Origin: Gemelliphila asaccharolytica
GTDB taxonomy: Bacteria > Bacillota > Bacilli > Staphylococcales > Gemellaceae
NCBI RefSeq assembly: GCF_001553005.1
Contig: NZ_KQ959861.1
Coordinates: 99,252 to 163,251 of the forward strand
Direction: 5' to 3'
Length of the DNA stretch: 64,000 nucleotides
Part shown: positions 9,872 to 18,466 of the stretch, one piece after another
Layout: each line of letters starts with the position of its first letter
Numbering within the stretch: the first letter of the stretch is position 1
Notes under the pieces: model-generated
What the model saw: the letters and a program-made list of their open reading frames with translations, nothing else
What the model was told of the DNA's origin: nothing
Database searches by the model: none
Position numbers and translations under genes: made by a program

Positions 9872-10817
9872 TATTTTCTCCAAGAATAATTCCTTCATAA
9901 TTTCTACTATTAATAAAATTATTTATGCACATTCTTTTTTTACCAGATATCTGTACTTCTTTAAGTTTTAATGTTGTATTTTCTCCACATTTTACTAATA
10001 AATATTGTTTATTTTGTTGTATTATAGTCCCTGGTTTTACATTACTATAATCTATTTCTCCAATTATTGATTTATATATTTTAAATATTTTGTTATTCAA
10101 ATAAGTGTATGCTCCTGGAACAGAATCTAATGATCTTATTTTGTTAAATATTATCCTAGAATTATCATTCCAATCTATTTTTTCATCATGTCTAGTTATG
10201 TTATAAGCAAAGCACACTTCATTTTCATTTTGTTTAATTGGATTTATAGTATTATTAAAAATTTTAGGTAATGTGTCCTTTAGTAAATTTTTTCCCAAAT
10301 TAGATAATTTTTCATATAATGAATCATAGTTCATATCATCAGTAATTTCAATTTCTTTTTGTTCTATTATATCTCCTGCATCTAATTTGTTTATCATATA
10401 CATTATAGTAATACCTGTTTTTTTATAATCATTCATGAGTGCATATTGAATTGGAGCTCCCCCTCTTAACATAGGTAATAATGAGGCATGAACATTAATA
10501 GCTTTATATTTTGGAATATTTAATATACTATCAGGAACTATCTGTCCATATGCAGCCGTAATTATTATATCTGGATTTATTTTTTTTACTTCATCTAATA
10601 CTTTAGAATCAGAGTATATTTTAACTGGCTGAATTACTTTTATATTGTACTTTTCTGCTAAAATTTTAATAGGAGATGGAGTTAATATTTTTTTTCTTCC
10701 TACTTTTTTATCTGGTTGAGTTATTACAAGTTCAACATTATAATTTTTTATTAACATCTCCAAAATTGGAACAGAAAAATTAGGCGTACCCATAAATATT
10801 ATTTTTTTATTTTTCAT
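9864..10817 (-). CDS. fmt: Methionyl-tRNA formyltransferase
   Basis: 317 aa. It formylates Met-tRNAi using 10-formyl-tetrahydrofolate before translation initiation. Visible motifs: N-terminal IIFMGTPNFSVPIL, then INVHASLLPMLRGGAPIQ (catalytic Asn and His, residues about 106-125) and the catalytic Asp in INKLDAGDII (about 150). A C-terminal OB-like tRNA-binding domain covers about 205-317. ATG at 10817 follows AAGGAGAA. It is the first gene of the operon to prkC. def and priA, often upstream in Bacilli, are absent here. Confidence 0.96.
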   Translation of the reverse strand: MKNKKIIFMGTPNFSVPILEMLIKNYNVELVITQPDKKVGRKKILTPSPIKILAEKYNIKVIQPVKIYSDSKVLDEVKKINPDIIITAAYGQIVPDSILNIPKYKAINVHASLLPMLRGGAPIQYALMNDYKKTGITIMYMINKLDAGDIIEQKEIEITDDMNYDSLYEKLSNLGKNLLKDTLPKIFNNTINPIKQNENEVCFAYNITRHDEKIDWNDNSRIIFNKIRSLDSVPGAYTYLNNKIFKIYKSIIGEIDYSNVKPGTIIQQNKQYLLVKCGENTTLKLKEVQISGKKRMCINNFINSRNYEGIILGENND

Positions 10818-10854
10818 ATAATTCTCCTTATAATAGACAAATAATAAAATCTTT

Positions 10855-10886
10855 AAAAAAACTAGAGTAAACTCTAGTTTTTTATT
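10855..10886 (-). terminator. Intrinsic terminator after the lipoprotein gene
   Basis: Inverted repeat AAACTAGAGT (10859-10868) / ACTCTAGTTT (10871-10880), flanked by T runs on both strands. It lies between the lipoprotein stop (10885) and fmt (starting 10817), ending the corA-gpmA-lipoprotein transcript. Confidence 0.8.
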
Positions 10887-11634
10887 ATTTTTCTTTATTT
10901 AAATTTCTTGCTATCTTGTCTAATTCATTTATTTTTAAAAATTCTTGACTAATTAATTTTGAATTTTTTAATGATATAGCTTTTTCCGATTTATTTTTTA
11001 ATATTTCAGAATATTTTTTTATTGTATCTATATCGGTGTTATTCAAATAAATATCTTTATTTTTAATATTTTCAAAATCATTGATACTTTGTAATAATAT
11101 ATTATAATTTTGATTTAGAATTTCTATAACATTTTCACTTATTAAATTTTTATCTAAATCTACTTCTATTTTCCCAATTATATCATTAAATTTTATAATA
11201 TTTTCTGCTATATTTTTTAATTTTTGATTTATATATTCAGATGAATAAGTGTACGAAACTATATTTGAAACTATTTTACTATCTTTATTATCAAGAATAA
11301 AATTATTATTATTTTTATAACTAAATTTTATTTTATTAGATATATTTAATATTTTATCATCTTTAAATGCTTCTAAGCCATAGTTTTTTTTAAATTGATA
11401 ATTTGATAAACTTGTCTTAAATTCATCTTCTGATATAACTTCATCATTAATGTGAAAAATTAATAATTTTTCATTTGAATTGTAGTCTATTTTTTCCAAA
11501 TGAGTGATATTAGAATTTTTAAATATATCATTTATATATTCTTGATTTACGATTTCAGAGGGTTTATTGCCACATGAACAAAGAGTTAATATTAAAAATA
11601 ACATAGATATTAATATATATATTTTTTTTATCAT
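10885..11634 (-). CDS. Predicted lipoprotein of unknown function
   Basis: 249 aa. The N-terminus is a lipoprotein signal: MIKK, a hydrophobic core (YILISMLFLILTL) and a lipobox ending in SC (Cys21 lipidated), then GNKPSE. The mature part is Lys/Asn/Ile-rich, predicted mostly helical, with no Cys, no transmembrane segment and no motif I recognise. It is therefore an extracellular, membrane-anchored protein of unknown role. It starts 6 bases after the gpmA stop, but no clear Shine-Dalgarno sequence precedes the ATG, so expression may depend on coupling to gpmA. Confidence 0.8.
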   Translation of the reverse strand: MIKKIYILISMLFLILTLCSCGNKPSEIVNQEYINDIFKNSNITHLEKIDYNSNEKLLIFHINDEVISEDEFKTSLSNYQFKKNYGLEAFKDDKILNISNKIKFSYKNNNNFILDNKDSKIVSNIVSYTYSSEYINQKLKNIAENIIKFNDIIGKIEVDLDKNLISENVIEILNQNYNILLQSINDFENIKNKDIYLNNTDIDTIKKYSEILKNKSEKAISLKNSKLISQEFLKINELDKIARNLNKEK

Positions 11635-11640
11635 AGTATT

Positions 11641-12327
11641 TTAAAAAAGTTCTGGATGTTTTACTATATTTAAATTTTCATCAATGTCAAACACTAATGG
11701 TTTACCTGTAGGTATGTTTAATTTTAATATTTGTTCATCTGATATATTTAACAGATATTTTATTAATGCTCTCAAACTGTTACCATGAGCTGAAATTAAA
11801 ACATTTTTCCCTTCTTTAATATCATTAGATATTACTTTTTTCCAATAAGGTAGTACTCTATCTATAGTTAGTTTTAGGCTTTCTCCTCTAGGTATTTCAT
11901 TTTTAGGGATTATTGAGTATCTTAACTCATTACCAGGATAATATACACTATTTTCATCAACTAGAGGGGGAGTTATATCGAAACTTCTTCTCCAAAGTAA
12001 TACTTGTTCATCACCATATTTTTCTGCTGTTTCTTTTTTATTTAATCCTTGCAAAGCTCCATAATGTCTTTCATTTAATCTCCAACTTTTTAATACTGGT
12101 ATCCATAATTGATCCATTTCCTCTAATACAATATTTAATGTTTTTATTGCTCTTTTTTGAAATGAAGTATATGCCACATCAAATATTATATTTAAATCTT
12201 TTAAAATTTCTCCCGCCTTTTGTGCTTCATTTTTTCCTTTTTCAGTTATGTCGACGTCTACCCAACCTGTAAATTTATTCTCTAGATTCCATTGACTTTC
12301 TCCATGTCTTGTTAAAACTAATTTCAT
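11641..12327 (-). CDS. gpmA: 2,3-bisphosphoglycerate-dependent phosphoglycerate mutase
   Basis: 228 aa, the dPGM length. It interconverts 3- and 2-phosphoglycerate in glycolysis through a phosphohistidine. The catalytic His is in [10 protein letters not shown] (residues 5-14); the second His is in [10 protein letters not shown] (about 181-190). [13 protein letters not shown] and RRSFDITPP are characteristic dPGM segments. ATG at 12327 follows AAAGGAGAA. It lies in a co-directional run with the small membrane protein and corA upstream. Confidence 0.96.
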   Translation of the reverse strand: MKLVLTRHGESQWNLENKFTGWVDVDITEKGKNEAQKAGEILKDLNIIFDVAYTSFQKRAIKTLNIVLEEMDQLWIPVLKSWRLNERHYGALQGLNKKETAEKYGDEQVLLWRRSFDITPPLVDENSVYYPGNELRYSIIPKNEIPRGESLKLTIDRVLPYWKKVISNDIKEGKNVLISAHGNSLRALIKYLLNISDEQILKLNIPTGKPLVFDIDENLNIVKHPELF

Positions 12328-12355
12328 TTTTTCTCCTTTTCTTAACTAAAAGTAT

Positions 12356-12553
12356 TTAAAATATAGATAATTGGTATATTTCTAAAATTGATAAATAAAA
12401 TAAATATCCTATGATTATTGATAAAATCATATATAAAAAGAATATTTCCCTATTTGAATTTTTTTTAAATATTTTTTGAAAATCTATTTTAATAATTATT
12501 TTATTTACTAAAATAATAATAACAAATAATAAAAACAACTTTATTACTTTCAT
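12356..12553 (-). CDS. Small membrane protein, DUF1146/YwzB-like
   Basis: 65 aa with two transmembrane helices (about 4-20 and 38-60) separated by a basic loop (KIDFQKIFKKNSNRE). The pattern (helix, 'hDhxKhFKK' loop, then YhhLSIIIGY helix) resembles the DUF1146/YwzB family of Bacilli, whose role is unknown. ATG at 12553 has a good TAGGAG site. It starts 9 bases after the corA stop and 28 bases before gpmA, so it is likely co-transcribed. The family call is from memory of the pattern only. Confidence 0.6.
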   Translation of the reverse strand: MKVIKLFLLFVIIILVNKIIIKIDFQKIFKKNSNREIFFLYMILSIIIGYLFYLSILEIYQLSIF

Positions 12554-12562
12554 ATTATACTC

Positions 12563-13513
12563 CTAAAACATATCAAACCATCCTTTTTTCTTAAAGAACC
12601 ATAACATTCCAGCGGCGATAAGAAACATAACAATCCAAAGAACAAAATATCCATACTCTGTTTGAAGTTCTGGCATATATGAAAAATTCATTCCATAAAC
12701 TCCAGCTAGGAAAGTTAAAGGTAGGAATATAGTAGATATAACTGTTAGTGTCATCATTATGTTATTAGATTTAAATGAGTTATACGTCATATAGTTTTCT
12801 CTTATATCACTAGCTAATTCTCTGCTAGCTTCAATAATTTCAGTTTGTTGAACTAATTCGTCATATACATCATGAAAATATTTTCTATCGTTATCTGTCA
12901 TATCAACTCTTCTAGAAACTAAAAATCTATGAATTAACTCTCTCATAGGAAGTAATCCTCTTCTTAATTTTAAAAGATCACTTCTTAAATCAAAAACTTC
13001 GTTCATGATTTTACTACCTTTTGTATGTGCATCATTTTCTTCTAGTTCATCTAATCTATTTTCTATTTTAGAAATTAAAGGAATATATCCTTCAACTATT
13101 TCTGATATTAACATATGCATAACATGCATTGGGGAATATTCATCACCTTTATACAAAACTTTAGAAATAACTTTACTTAAAAATCTTATATGAGTTAAAT
13201 GAATTGTTACTATATAATTTTTTCCAATAAACATATTTATAGTTTCATATTCAGAATCAATATTTTTTAAAATATGCGATACCAAAAAAATCTGTTGTCT
13301 TGTTATTTCAATTTTTGGTCTTTCTAATAATGTAAGACAATCCTCAATTAGTAATTCATGAAACCTAAAAAACGTAGTAAGTAATTCTATTTCTTTTTTA
13401 GTAGGACAGTTAAAATCGACCCAATACCAAGAAATATTATCGTTTTTTACTTCTTCTAATGATAAATTTGTTAGCAAACCTCCTAGTTTATCAATAGCGA
13501 TAATTTTTAACAT
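12563..13513 (-). CDS. corA: CorA-family Mg2+/Co2+ transporter
   Basis: 316 aa. A large N-terminal cytosolic domain (about 1-250) is followed by two C-terminal transmembrane helices (about 255-275 and 290-310). The signature YGMN is in GVYGMNFSYMP at the end of TM1. The acidic loop between the helices (MPELQTEYG) fits the selectivity region. CorA forms pentameric Mg2+ channels in the membrane. ATG at 13513 follows GGAGGAGAT. Confidence 0.95.
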   Translation of the reverse strand: MLKIIAIDKLGGLLTNLSLEEVKNDNISWYWVDFNCPTKKEIELLTTFFRFHELLIEDCLTLLERPKIEITRQQIFLVSHILKNIDSEYETINMFIGKNYIVTIHLTHIRFLSKVISKVLYKGDEYSPMHVMHMLISEIVEGYIPLISKIENRLDELEENDAHTKGSKIMNEVFDLRSDLLKLRRGLLPMRELIHRFLVSRRVDMTDNDRKYFHDVYDELVQQTEIIEASRELASDIRENYMTYNSFKSNNIMMTLTVISTIFLPLTFLAGVYGMNFSYMPELQTEYGYFVLWIVMFLIAAGMLWFFKKKGWFDMF

Positions 13514-13569
13514 AATATCTCCTCCAACAATATATTATAATAATAACATATAAAAAAAAATTAGTAAAT

Positions 13570-14331
13570 TTATTTTAAAATATTTTTTAAGTAATACATT
13601 ATAATTCCAGAACTTATGGCAACATTGAGACTTTCAGCCTTACCTTTCATATCTATTTTAATTTTATAATCAGATTTTTTTATAATATCTGGCTCTATAC
13701 CATTTCCTTCATTTCCAAAAATAATAGCATATTTTTTACTTATTTTATCTAAATCACTTAGCTTTATAGAGCAGTTTAGAGCAGTTGAAATTATATCGAA
13801 CTCCTTCATGTTTGATAATTGTTTTATTATATCTATATTTTCATAACAATCTATGTGAAAATTACTTCCTTGCATACTTCTTATAGCTTTTTGCGAATAT
13901 AATGATGCACATCCTTTTCCTAATAAAACACAATCAAAGCCAAAAGCATCAGCGTTTCTGACAATAGTTCCTAAATTACCGGGATCTTGGATTCTATCTA
14001 AAATAATAATGTTTTTGTAATTATTTATTTCTAATTTCTTTTTTTTTATCTCACAAATAGCAAATATTCCCTGATTATGAATTGTTTCTGATAAACATTT
14101 TGCTATATTTTCAGTTATTATAGTTGTTTTATATTTAGAAAAATTATTTAGTCTTAAGTATTCATCACCTATCTTATCTGTTAAAAAAATTTCTTTTACT
14201 ACATTAGATGCTAATGCTTCTTTCAATAAGTGAATTCCCTCTATCACAAATAAATTTTTCTTTTTTACTTGTTTGTTTTTTTTTAAATTTAAATATAGCT
14301 TAATTTTTTTATTTTCAATAGATGTTATCAA
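13570..14331 (-). CDS. TrmH/SpoU-family RNA 2'-O-methyltransferase
   Basis: 253 aa. It has the three SPOUT (trefoil-knot) motifs: motif 1 LDRIQDPGNLGTIVRNADAF (residues about 108-127), motif 2 IIFGNEGNGIEPDI (about 193-206) and motif 3 IDMKGKAESLNVAISSGI (about 216-233). The N-terminal 'MITSIENKKIKLYLNLKKNK' resembles the YsgA/RlmB-like group that methylates rRNA or tRNA ribose; the exact target cannot be read from sequence. The start is TTG at 14331, preceded by AAGGAG at good spacing. It is divergent from the plus-strand rhodanese gene. Confidence 0.9.
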   Translation of the reverse strand: MITSIENKKIKLYLNLKKNKQVKKKNLFVIEGIHLLKEALASNVVKEIFLTDKIGDEYLRLNNFSKYKTTIITENIAKCLSETIHNQGIFAICEIKKKKLEINNYKNIIILDRIQDPGNLGTIVRNADAFGFDCVLLGKGCASLYSQKAIRSMQGSNFHIDCYENIDIIKQLSNMKEFDIISTALNCSIKLSDLDKISKKYAIIFGNEGNGIEPDIIKKSDYKIKIDMKGKAESLNVAISSGIIMYYLKNILK

Positions 14332-14352
14332 AACTTATCTCCTTTTTAAAAA

Positions 14353-14381
14353 TTGAATTTATTAAATACATATGATACAAT
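14353..14381 (+). promoter_or_regulatory. Promoter of the rhodanese gene
   Basis: -35 TTGAAT (14353-14358), 17-base spacer, -10 TACAAT (14376-14381), about 35 bases upstream of the start codon at 14416. The -10 is overlapped by one arm of a 12-bp inverted repeat. Confidence 0.55.
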
Positions 14382-14406
14382 TACTTATACATTATATCAT
14401 ATGTAT
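14366..14406 (+). promoter_or_regulatory. 12-bp inverted repeat, candidate operator
   Basis: ATACATATGATA (14366-14377) and its exact complement TATCATATGTAT (14395-14406) are separated by 17 bases. The left arm overlaps the -10 and the right arm abuts the GGAGG of the rhodanese gene. It could be a repressor site, or a hairpin that masks the ribosome binding site. No known regulator consensus was recognised. Confidence 0.5.
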
Positions 14407-14415
14407 GGAGGCATT

Positions 14416-14799
14416 ATGAATTATTTAATATTTTTAGCGATAGTTTTCTTATTTATTATAATATTTTTAGTATATAATTATTTTAAAATATCTAAAGCAG
14501 TAACAAAACTTAATTATGATGAATTTAAAAAAAATATAAGAAATGTACAATTAGTAGATGTTAGAGAAAAGGATGAATTTATGTATGCACATATAAATGG
14601 AGCAAGAAATATACCTATGTCTCAAATTAATTTTAAATGTATGTCTCTTTTAAAAGACAAACCTATTTACCTTTGTGATAAAAATGGAACATTATCACCA
14701 AGAGCGGCATTAACTCTTAGAAAAAATGGATATTCTGATATATATATGCTAAAAAATGGGTTACAAGATTGGAAAGAAAATTTAAAAACTAAAAAATAA
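14416..14799 (+). CDS. Membrane-anchored rhodanese-domain protein
   Basis: 127 aa from the preferred start. One N-terminal transmembrane helix (about 2-20, NYLIFLAIVFLFIIIFLVYNYF) is followed by a single rhodanese domain (about 30-125): LVDVREKDEFMYAHINGARNIPM, active-site loop with Cys in YLCDKNGT, and YMLKNGLQDWK at the end. It resembles the YqhL-type anchored rhodaneses of Bacilli, which probably handle persulfide sulfur at the membrane. The frame is open from 14353, but ATG at 14416 has GGAGG at the right distance and the upstream codons lie in the promoter. One of only two plus-strand genes here. Confidence 0.88.
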   Translation: MNYLIFLAIVFLFIIIFLVYNYFKISKAVTKLNYDEFKKNIRNVQLVDVREKDEFMYAHINGARNIPMSQINFKCMSLLKDKPIYLCDKNGTLSPRAALTLRKNGYSDIYMLKNGLQDWKENLKTKK

Positions 14800-14813
14800 A
14801 TAGAAATAGTTAT

Positions 14814-14854
14814 CTATCTTCTAAAATTATAAATTTTTAGAGGATAGTTTTTTT
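14814..14854 (+). terminator. Intrinsic terminator after the rhodanese gene
   Basis: Stem CTATCTTCTAAAA (14814-14826) / TTTTAGAGGATAG (14835-14847), one G-T-type mismatch, followed by a run of seven T on the plus strand. Confidence 0.85.
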
Positions 14855-15377
14855 ATCTAAAAATAACTTTAAAATAAAATATATACTAATATTAAATAAT
14901 TTATATATATTTATTTTTTTCATAAATTTTTTTAAAAATTCTTATTATTAATGTAACTCTTATTTTTCTACCTACATAAGAAAAATTTTATGAATTATTA
15001 TATGTAACTGTCCCTCAATTATAACCACATTATATGTTTTTACTTTTTTGTATTAAAAAATGGAAATTTTATATATTTAAAAAAATAAAAACTTAATAAA
15101 TATAGAAGCAGGAAAAAACTACTTAAAAGGAATGTTGGATAGTTTGGTTAATATTAAGTTTAAATGCAATGTTAATATTTTCTGTTTTTAAAAAATGTAG
15201 ATTTATAGTTTATTATTTGAAAGTAGTAAAAAAATATAAAAACTGTTCAATACATATTAGGATACTGATACATCAAAACAATCATTGATATGTGTATACG
15301 TTATAAAATTATAAAAATATAGGTGATAATTTACAAAATATATAAAAATAAAAAAACACATAAAAAAATAAAATATT
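14855..15377. other. Gene-poor AT-rich gap between rhodanese and rbfA
   Basis: About 520 bases without an intact gene. It holds a decayed recombinase fragment (15207-15304, separate entry) and two near-identical 17/18-base stretches, ATTATTAATGTAACTCT (14944-14960) and ATTATTATATGTAACTGT (14994-15011). I see no structured RNA and no intact ORF. The remnant suggests an old, mostly deleted mobile element. Confidence 0.6.
15207..15304 (+). pseudogene. Decayed tyrosine recombinase (phage integrase) C-terminal fragment
   Basis: In one frame from 15239 the codons read KTVQYILGY, stop, YIKTIIDMCIR. This matches the C-terminal catalytic pattern of tyrosine recombinases, 'KTVQYILGHSDIKTTIDMYTH', with His, Ser and Asp of the GHSD box altered by single-base changes (tac for cac, tga for tca, tac for gac). 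The catalytic Tyr position reads Cys (tgt for tat). A shifted frame just upstream (15207-15227) reads SLLFESS, matching the 'LLFESG' helix before it, with the shift in an A-run. The rest of the gene is not recognisable. It implies loss of a former integrated element. Confidence 0.6.
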
Positions 15378-15411
15378 AAAAGACTTCTTTGTATATAAAG
15401 AAGTCTTTTAA
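15378..15411 (-). terminator. Intrinsic terminator of the nusA-infB-rbfA operon
   Basis: Perfect 13-bp stem AAAAGACTTCTTT (15378-15390) / AAAGAAGTCTTTT (15397-15409) with a 6-base loop, 13 bases past the rbfA stop and followed by an AT-rich, T-containing tract on the minus strand. Confidence 0.85.
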
Positions 15412-15423
15412 TTATTTATGATG

Positions 15424-15768
15424 TTAATTTTTAGATAAATCTGATAATATATTTTCTATCTTTTGAGCATATTCATAAGTATTATCATATTCAAAAAATA
15501 ATTCAGGAAATTTTCTAATTTTAATTTTTTTAGATACTTCTGTTTTAATAAATCCTTTTAACTTAGACAATGATTTTTTGACATTTTCTTTTTCTTTATC
15601 ATTTCCATATATTGTATAATATACTTTAGCTTGAGAATAATCTGCTGTCATGTTAACATCTGTAATTGTAATAAAACCTAAATTATATGATTTTACTTTT
15701 GTTGATATTACAAATGATATTTCTTTTTTTATCTGTTCTGCTAATCTATTAGCTCTTAATTTTGACAT
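15424..15768 (-). CDS. rbfA: Ribosome-binding factor A
   Basis: 114 aa, the normal RbfA length, with a single KH-like fold. RbfA binds immature 30S subunits and helps 16S rRNA 5'-end maturation. Typical segments: N-terminal LRANRLAEQIKKEISFVI, then ITDVNMTADYSQAKVYYTIYG and a C-terminal basic strand KIRKFPELFFEYDNTYEYAQKI. It lies 23 bases after infB, last in the nusA operon. Confidence 0.95.
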   Translation of the reverse strand: MSKLRANRLAEQIKKEISFVISTKVKSYNLGFITITDVNMTADYSQAKVYYTIYGNDKEKENVKKSLSKLKGFIKTEVSKKIKIRKFPELFFEYDNTYEYAQKIENILSDLSKN

Positions 15769-15791
15769 TTTAAATTCCTTCTTATATTATT

Positions 15792-17861
15792 TTATTTTTT
15801 TGTTTCCTCCATTACGAATAATTCAAAAACATCTCCTTCTTTAATATCAGAATAGTTTTCAACTGTTATTCCACATTCATATCCATTTTGTACTTCTTTA
15901 ACGTCATCTTTATATCTTTTTAATGTTCCAATTTTACCTTCAAATATTACAATGCTATCTCTTATTACCCTTAATTGAGCATTATGAAGTACCTTACCTT
16001 CTGTTACGTAAGAACCTGCAATTGTCCCAATTTTTGAAACTTTATATACCTGTCTTACTTCTGCTAAACCTAATATTTTTTCTTTAAATTCAGGTGCTAA
16101 TAGTCCTTTCATGGCATTTTCTATCTCTTCTATAACTTTATAAATTATACTGTGCAATCTAACATCAATTTTTTCTTCTTGAATTTTTTGTTTTGCGTTA
16201 GCATCTGGTCTAACATTAAAACCTATAACAACAGCTTTAGATGCAGCCGCTAAGGTAACATCAGATTCATTTATTGCTCCTACACCTGTATGTATTATTC
16301 TTACATTAACTCCATCTACTTCGATTTTAGCCAGTGACATTGATAATGCCTCTACAGATCCTTGCACATCAGCTTTTAAAATTATATTTAAATCTTTTGC
16401 TTCCCCTTGTTTCATTTGTTCAAATAAACTATCAAGAGATAATGAAGCTTGCGATTCTCTTTGACTTTCTATATATTGTTGCTGTCTAGCTTCTCCTATT
16501 TGTCTTGCAGTTTTTTCATCACCAAAAACTACAAATCTATCTCCGGCATTAGGTACGTCTTGTAATCCTGTTATTTCTACAGGAGTTGATGGGAGTGCAT
16601 TTTTTATTGATTTTCCTCTATCATTTATCATTGCTCTTACTCTACCAAATGTATTACCTACTACTATTGGATCAGATATTTTAAGAGTTCCATTTTGAAC
16701 TAATAATGTAGCTACTGTTCCTCTTCCTTTGTCTAATCTAGCTTCTATTACAGTTCCTAATGCTAATCTGTTTGGATTTGCTTTTAATTCTTGCATATCA
16801 GATACTAATAGTACCATTTCTAACAGTTCATCGACTCCCTTATTTTGAAGTGCAGAAATTGGAACGAATATAGTTTCACCACCCCATGCTTCTGGAGTTA
16901 ATCCATACTCTGCAAGTTCACCCATAACTTTTTCTGGATTTGCTTGTGGTTTATCTATTTTATTAACTGCTACTATAATAGGAACATTAGCTGCTTTAGC
17001 ATGATTTATTGCTTCTATAGTTTGTGGCATAACTCCATCATCAGCTGCTACTACTAATATTGTAATATCAGTAATTTGTGCTCCTCTTGCTCTCATAGTT
17101 GTAAATGCTGCGTGTCCTGGTGTATCTAAAAATGTGATTTTTCTTCCGTTTAAATTTACTTGATATGCTCCAATATGTTGAGTTATACCACCTGACTCTT
17201 CAGATGTTACTTTTGTATGTCTTATATTGTCTAGTAAAGTAGTTTTACCATGATCTACATGACCCATAATTGTAACAATAGGAGCTCTTAACACTAAATC
17301 TTTTTCATCTTCTTCAACATCAAAATATATGTCTAAATCTTCTTTGTTGACTTCTAATTCTTTTTGAATTTCTTTTCCATATGCTATTGCAATAAGTTCT
17401 ATTTGTTCAAAAGTTAATGTTTGATTTATATTAGCCATTATTTTTAATTCAACAAATAATTTTTTTATTAAGTCTGTTGAACTAATTTCAAATTTTTCAG
17501 CTAACTCTGCTACTGTCATTACTTCTTTTACTAATATTACATTTGAATTAATATTATCTTCAACAGAGGATACAATTGTTGCTGGTTGTTCTTTACTGTT
17601 TTTCTTTCTCTTATCTTTTTTTATTTTTTTCTTTTTATTAAGTTTAGGTTTTTTATTTTTTTTATCTACTATCTTTTTATTTTTTTCTTTATGATGTTCT
17701 TTTTTATTAAATATACCCTCTAAATATATAAATCCTTCTTCAGATAAATAAGACATATGTTTTCCTGCTTGTATATTAGCATCAACTAATATATTTATGA
17801 TTTCTTTTGAAGATTTGCCTACTTTTTTAGCATACTCATATATTCTAATTTTTTCTACCAT
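15792..17861 (-). CDS. infB: Translation initiation factor IF-2
   Basis: 689 aa GTPase that places fMet-tRNA on the 30S subunit. An IF2_N-type segment lies at 1-50 and a second at about 110-160, separated by a Lys-rich linker (about 55-90). The G domain starts near 193: [12 protein letters not shown] (G1), [10 protein letters not shown] (switch I), DTPGHAAFT (G3) and NKIDKP (G4). Domains II-IV follow. It is short, with a compact N-terminus compared with enteric IF-2, as in many Firmicutes. ATG at 17861 follows AAGGAGG. It is co-transcribed with nusA, ylxR and ylxQ upstream and rbfA downstream. Confidence 0.97.
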   Translation of the reverse strand: MVEKIRIYEYAKKVGKSSKEIINILVDANIQAGKHMSYLSEEGFIYLEGIFNKKEHHKEKNKKIVDKKNKKPKLNKKKKIKKDKRKKNSKEQPATIVSSVEDNINSNVILVKEVMTVAELAEKFEISSTDLIKKLFVELKIMANINQTLTFEQIELIAIAYGKEIQKELEVNKEDLDIYFDVEEDEKDLVLRAPIVTIMGHVDHGKTTLLDNIRHTKVTSEESGGITQHIGAYQVNLNGRKITFLDTPGHAAFTTMRARGAQITDITILVVAADDGVMPQTIEAINHAKAANVPIIVAVNKIDKPQANPEKVMGELAEYGLTPEAWGGETIFVPISALQNKGVDELLEMVLLVSDMQELKANPNRLALGTVIEARLDKGRGTVATLLVQNGTLKISDPIVVGNTFGRVRAMINDRGKSIKNALPSTPVEITGLQDVPNAGDRFVVFGDEKTARQIGEARQQQYIESQRESQASLSLDSLFEQMKQGEAKDLNIILKADVQGSVEALSMSLAKIEVDGVNVRIIHTGVGAINESDVTLAAASKAVVIGFNVRPDANAKQKIQEEKIDVRLHSIIYKVIEEIENAMKGLLAPEFKEKILGLAEVRQVYKVSKIGTIAGSYVTEGKVLHNAQLRVIRDSIVIFEGKIGTLKRYKDDVKEVQNGYECGITVENYSDIKEGDVFELFVMEETKK

Positions 17862-17875
17862 AAAATATTTCCTCC

Positions 17876-18178
17876 TTATTTATTTTTTATCATGTTGATA
17901 ATTTTTTTAATAATTTTTTTGTTTGTTACTCCAATAGCTACTCTATTATCTTTTCCTATTGCTTTGCTTAATTCATTAATAGTAAAACAAGATATAGTAT
18001 CAATATCATAATAATATGCTTTATTTATTAATTTTTTTTTTGTGTTTTTTCCACAGTCACTTGATACTATCAATAAATTTATATTTTTATTTTTTATATT
18101 TTTAATTAAATTTTCTTCTCCACTGACTATATTACCTGACTTTGCCATTAGCCCTATTAAATTAAGTACATCTTCCAT
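17876..18178 (-). CDS. ylxQ: L7Ae/YlxQ-family RNA-binding protein
   Basis: 100 aa. It matches the L7Ae/L30e-like proteins found between ylxR and infB in Firmicutes: [23 protein letters not shown] at the N-terminus, [16 protein letters not shown] and a late [15 protein letters not shown]. These proteins bind kink-turn RNAs. ATG overlaps the ylxR stop as TAATG with no strong Shine-Dalgarno, so translation is probably coupled. Confidence 0.9.
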   Translation of the reverse strand: MEDVLNLIGLMAKSGNIVSGEENLIKNIKNKNINLLIVSSDCGKNTKKKLINKAYYYDIDTISCFTINELSKAIGKDNRVAIGVTNKKIIKKIINMIKNK

Positions 18179-18465
18179 TATTTCTTAGGTATTGACTTTC
18201 TATAAATTAATCTTATTATTTCATCATAAATAGGTTTTATTTTTTCTTCATTTTCTTCATAAAACTTTTCTAAAAATTTCATCTCTTGTGCTTTTCTTAT
18301 AATTTCAAGATCAGCAATAACATATGCTCCTCTACCCGAAGCTTTTCCTGTAGAGTCTACTAATATTTCACCATCTTTATTTTTAACTATTCTTAATAAA
18401 TCTCTTTTTAAATACATTTTATTTGTAATTATACATTTTCTCATAGGAAGTTTCTTTTTTTTCAT
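18178..18465 (-). CDS. ylxR: YlxR (DUF448) RNA-binding protein
   Basis: 95 aa. Conserved DUF448 pattern: MRKCIITNKMYLKRDLLRIVKNKDG, then GRGAYV. Its position between nusA and ylxQ is conserved across Firmicutes. Homologues have been proposed to bind RNA or act as a nucleoid/RNase P-associated factor; the role is not settled. The second Cys of the usual 'CxxC' in the N-terminal motif is replaced (CIIT). It begins 1 base after the nusA stop and overlaps ylxQ. Confidence 0.92.
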   Translation of the reverse strand: MKKKKLPMRKCIITNKMYLKRDLLRIVKNKDGEILVDSTGKASGRGAYVIADLEIIRKAQEMKFLEKFYEENEEKIKPIYDEIIRLIYRKSIPKK

Positions 18466-18466
18466 A

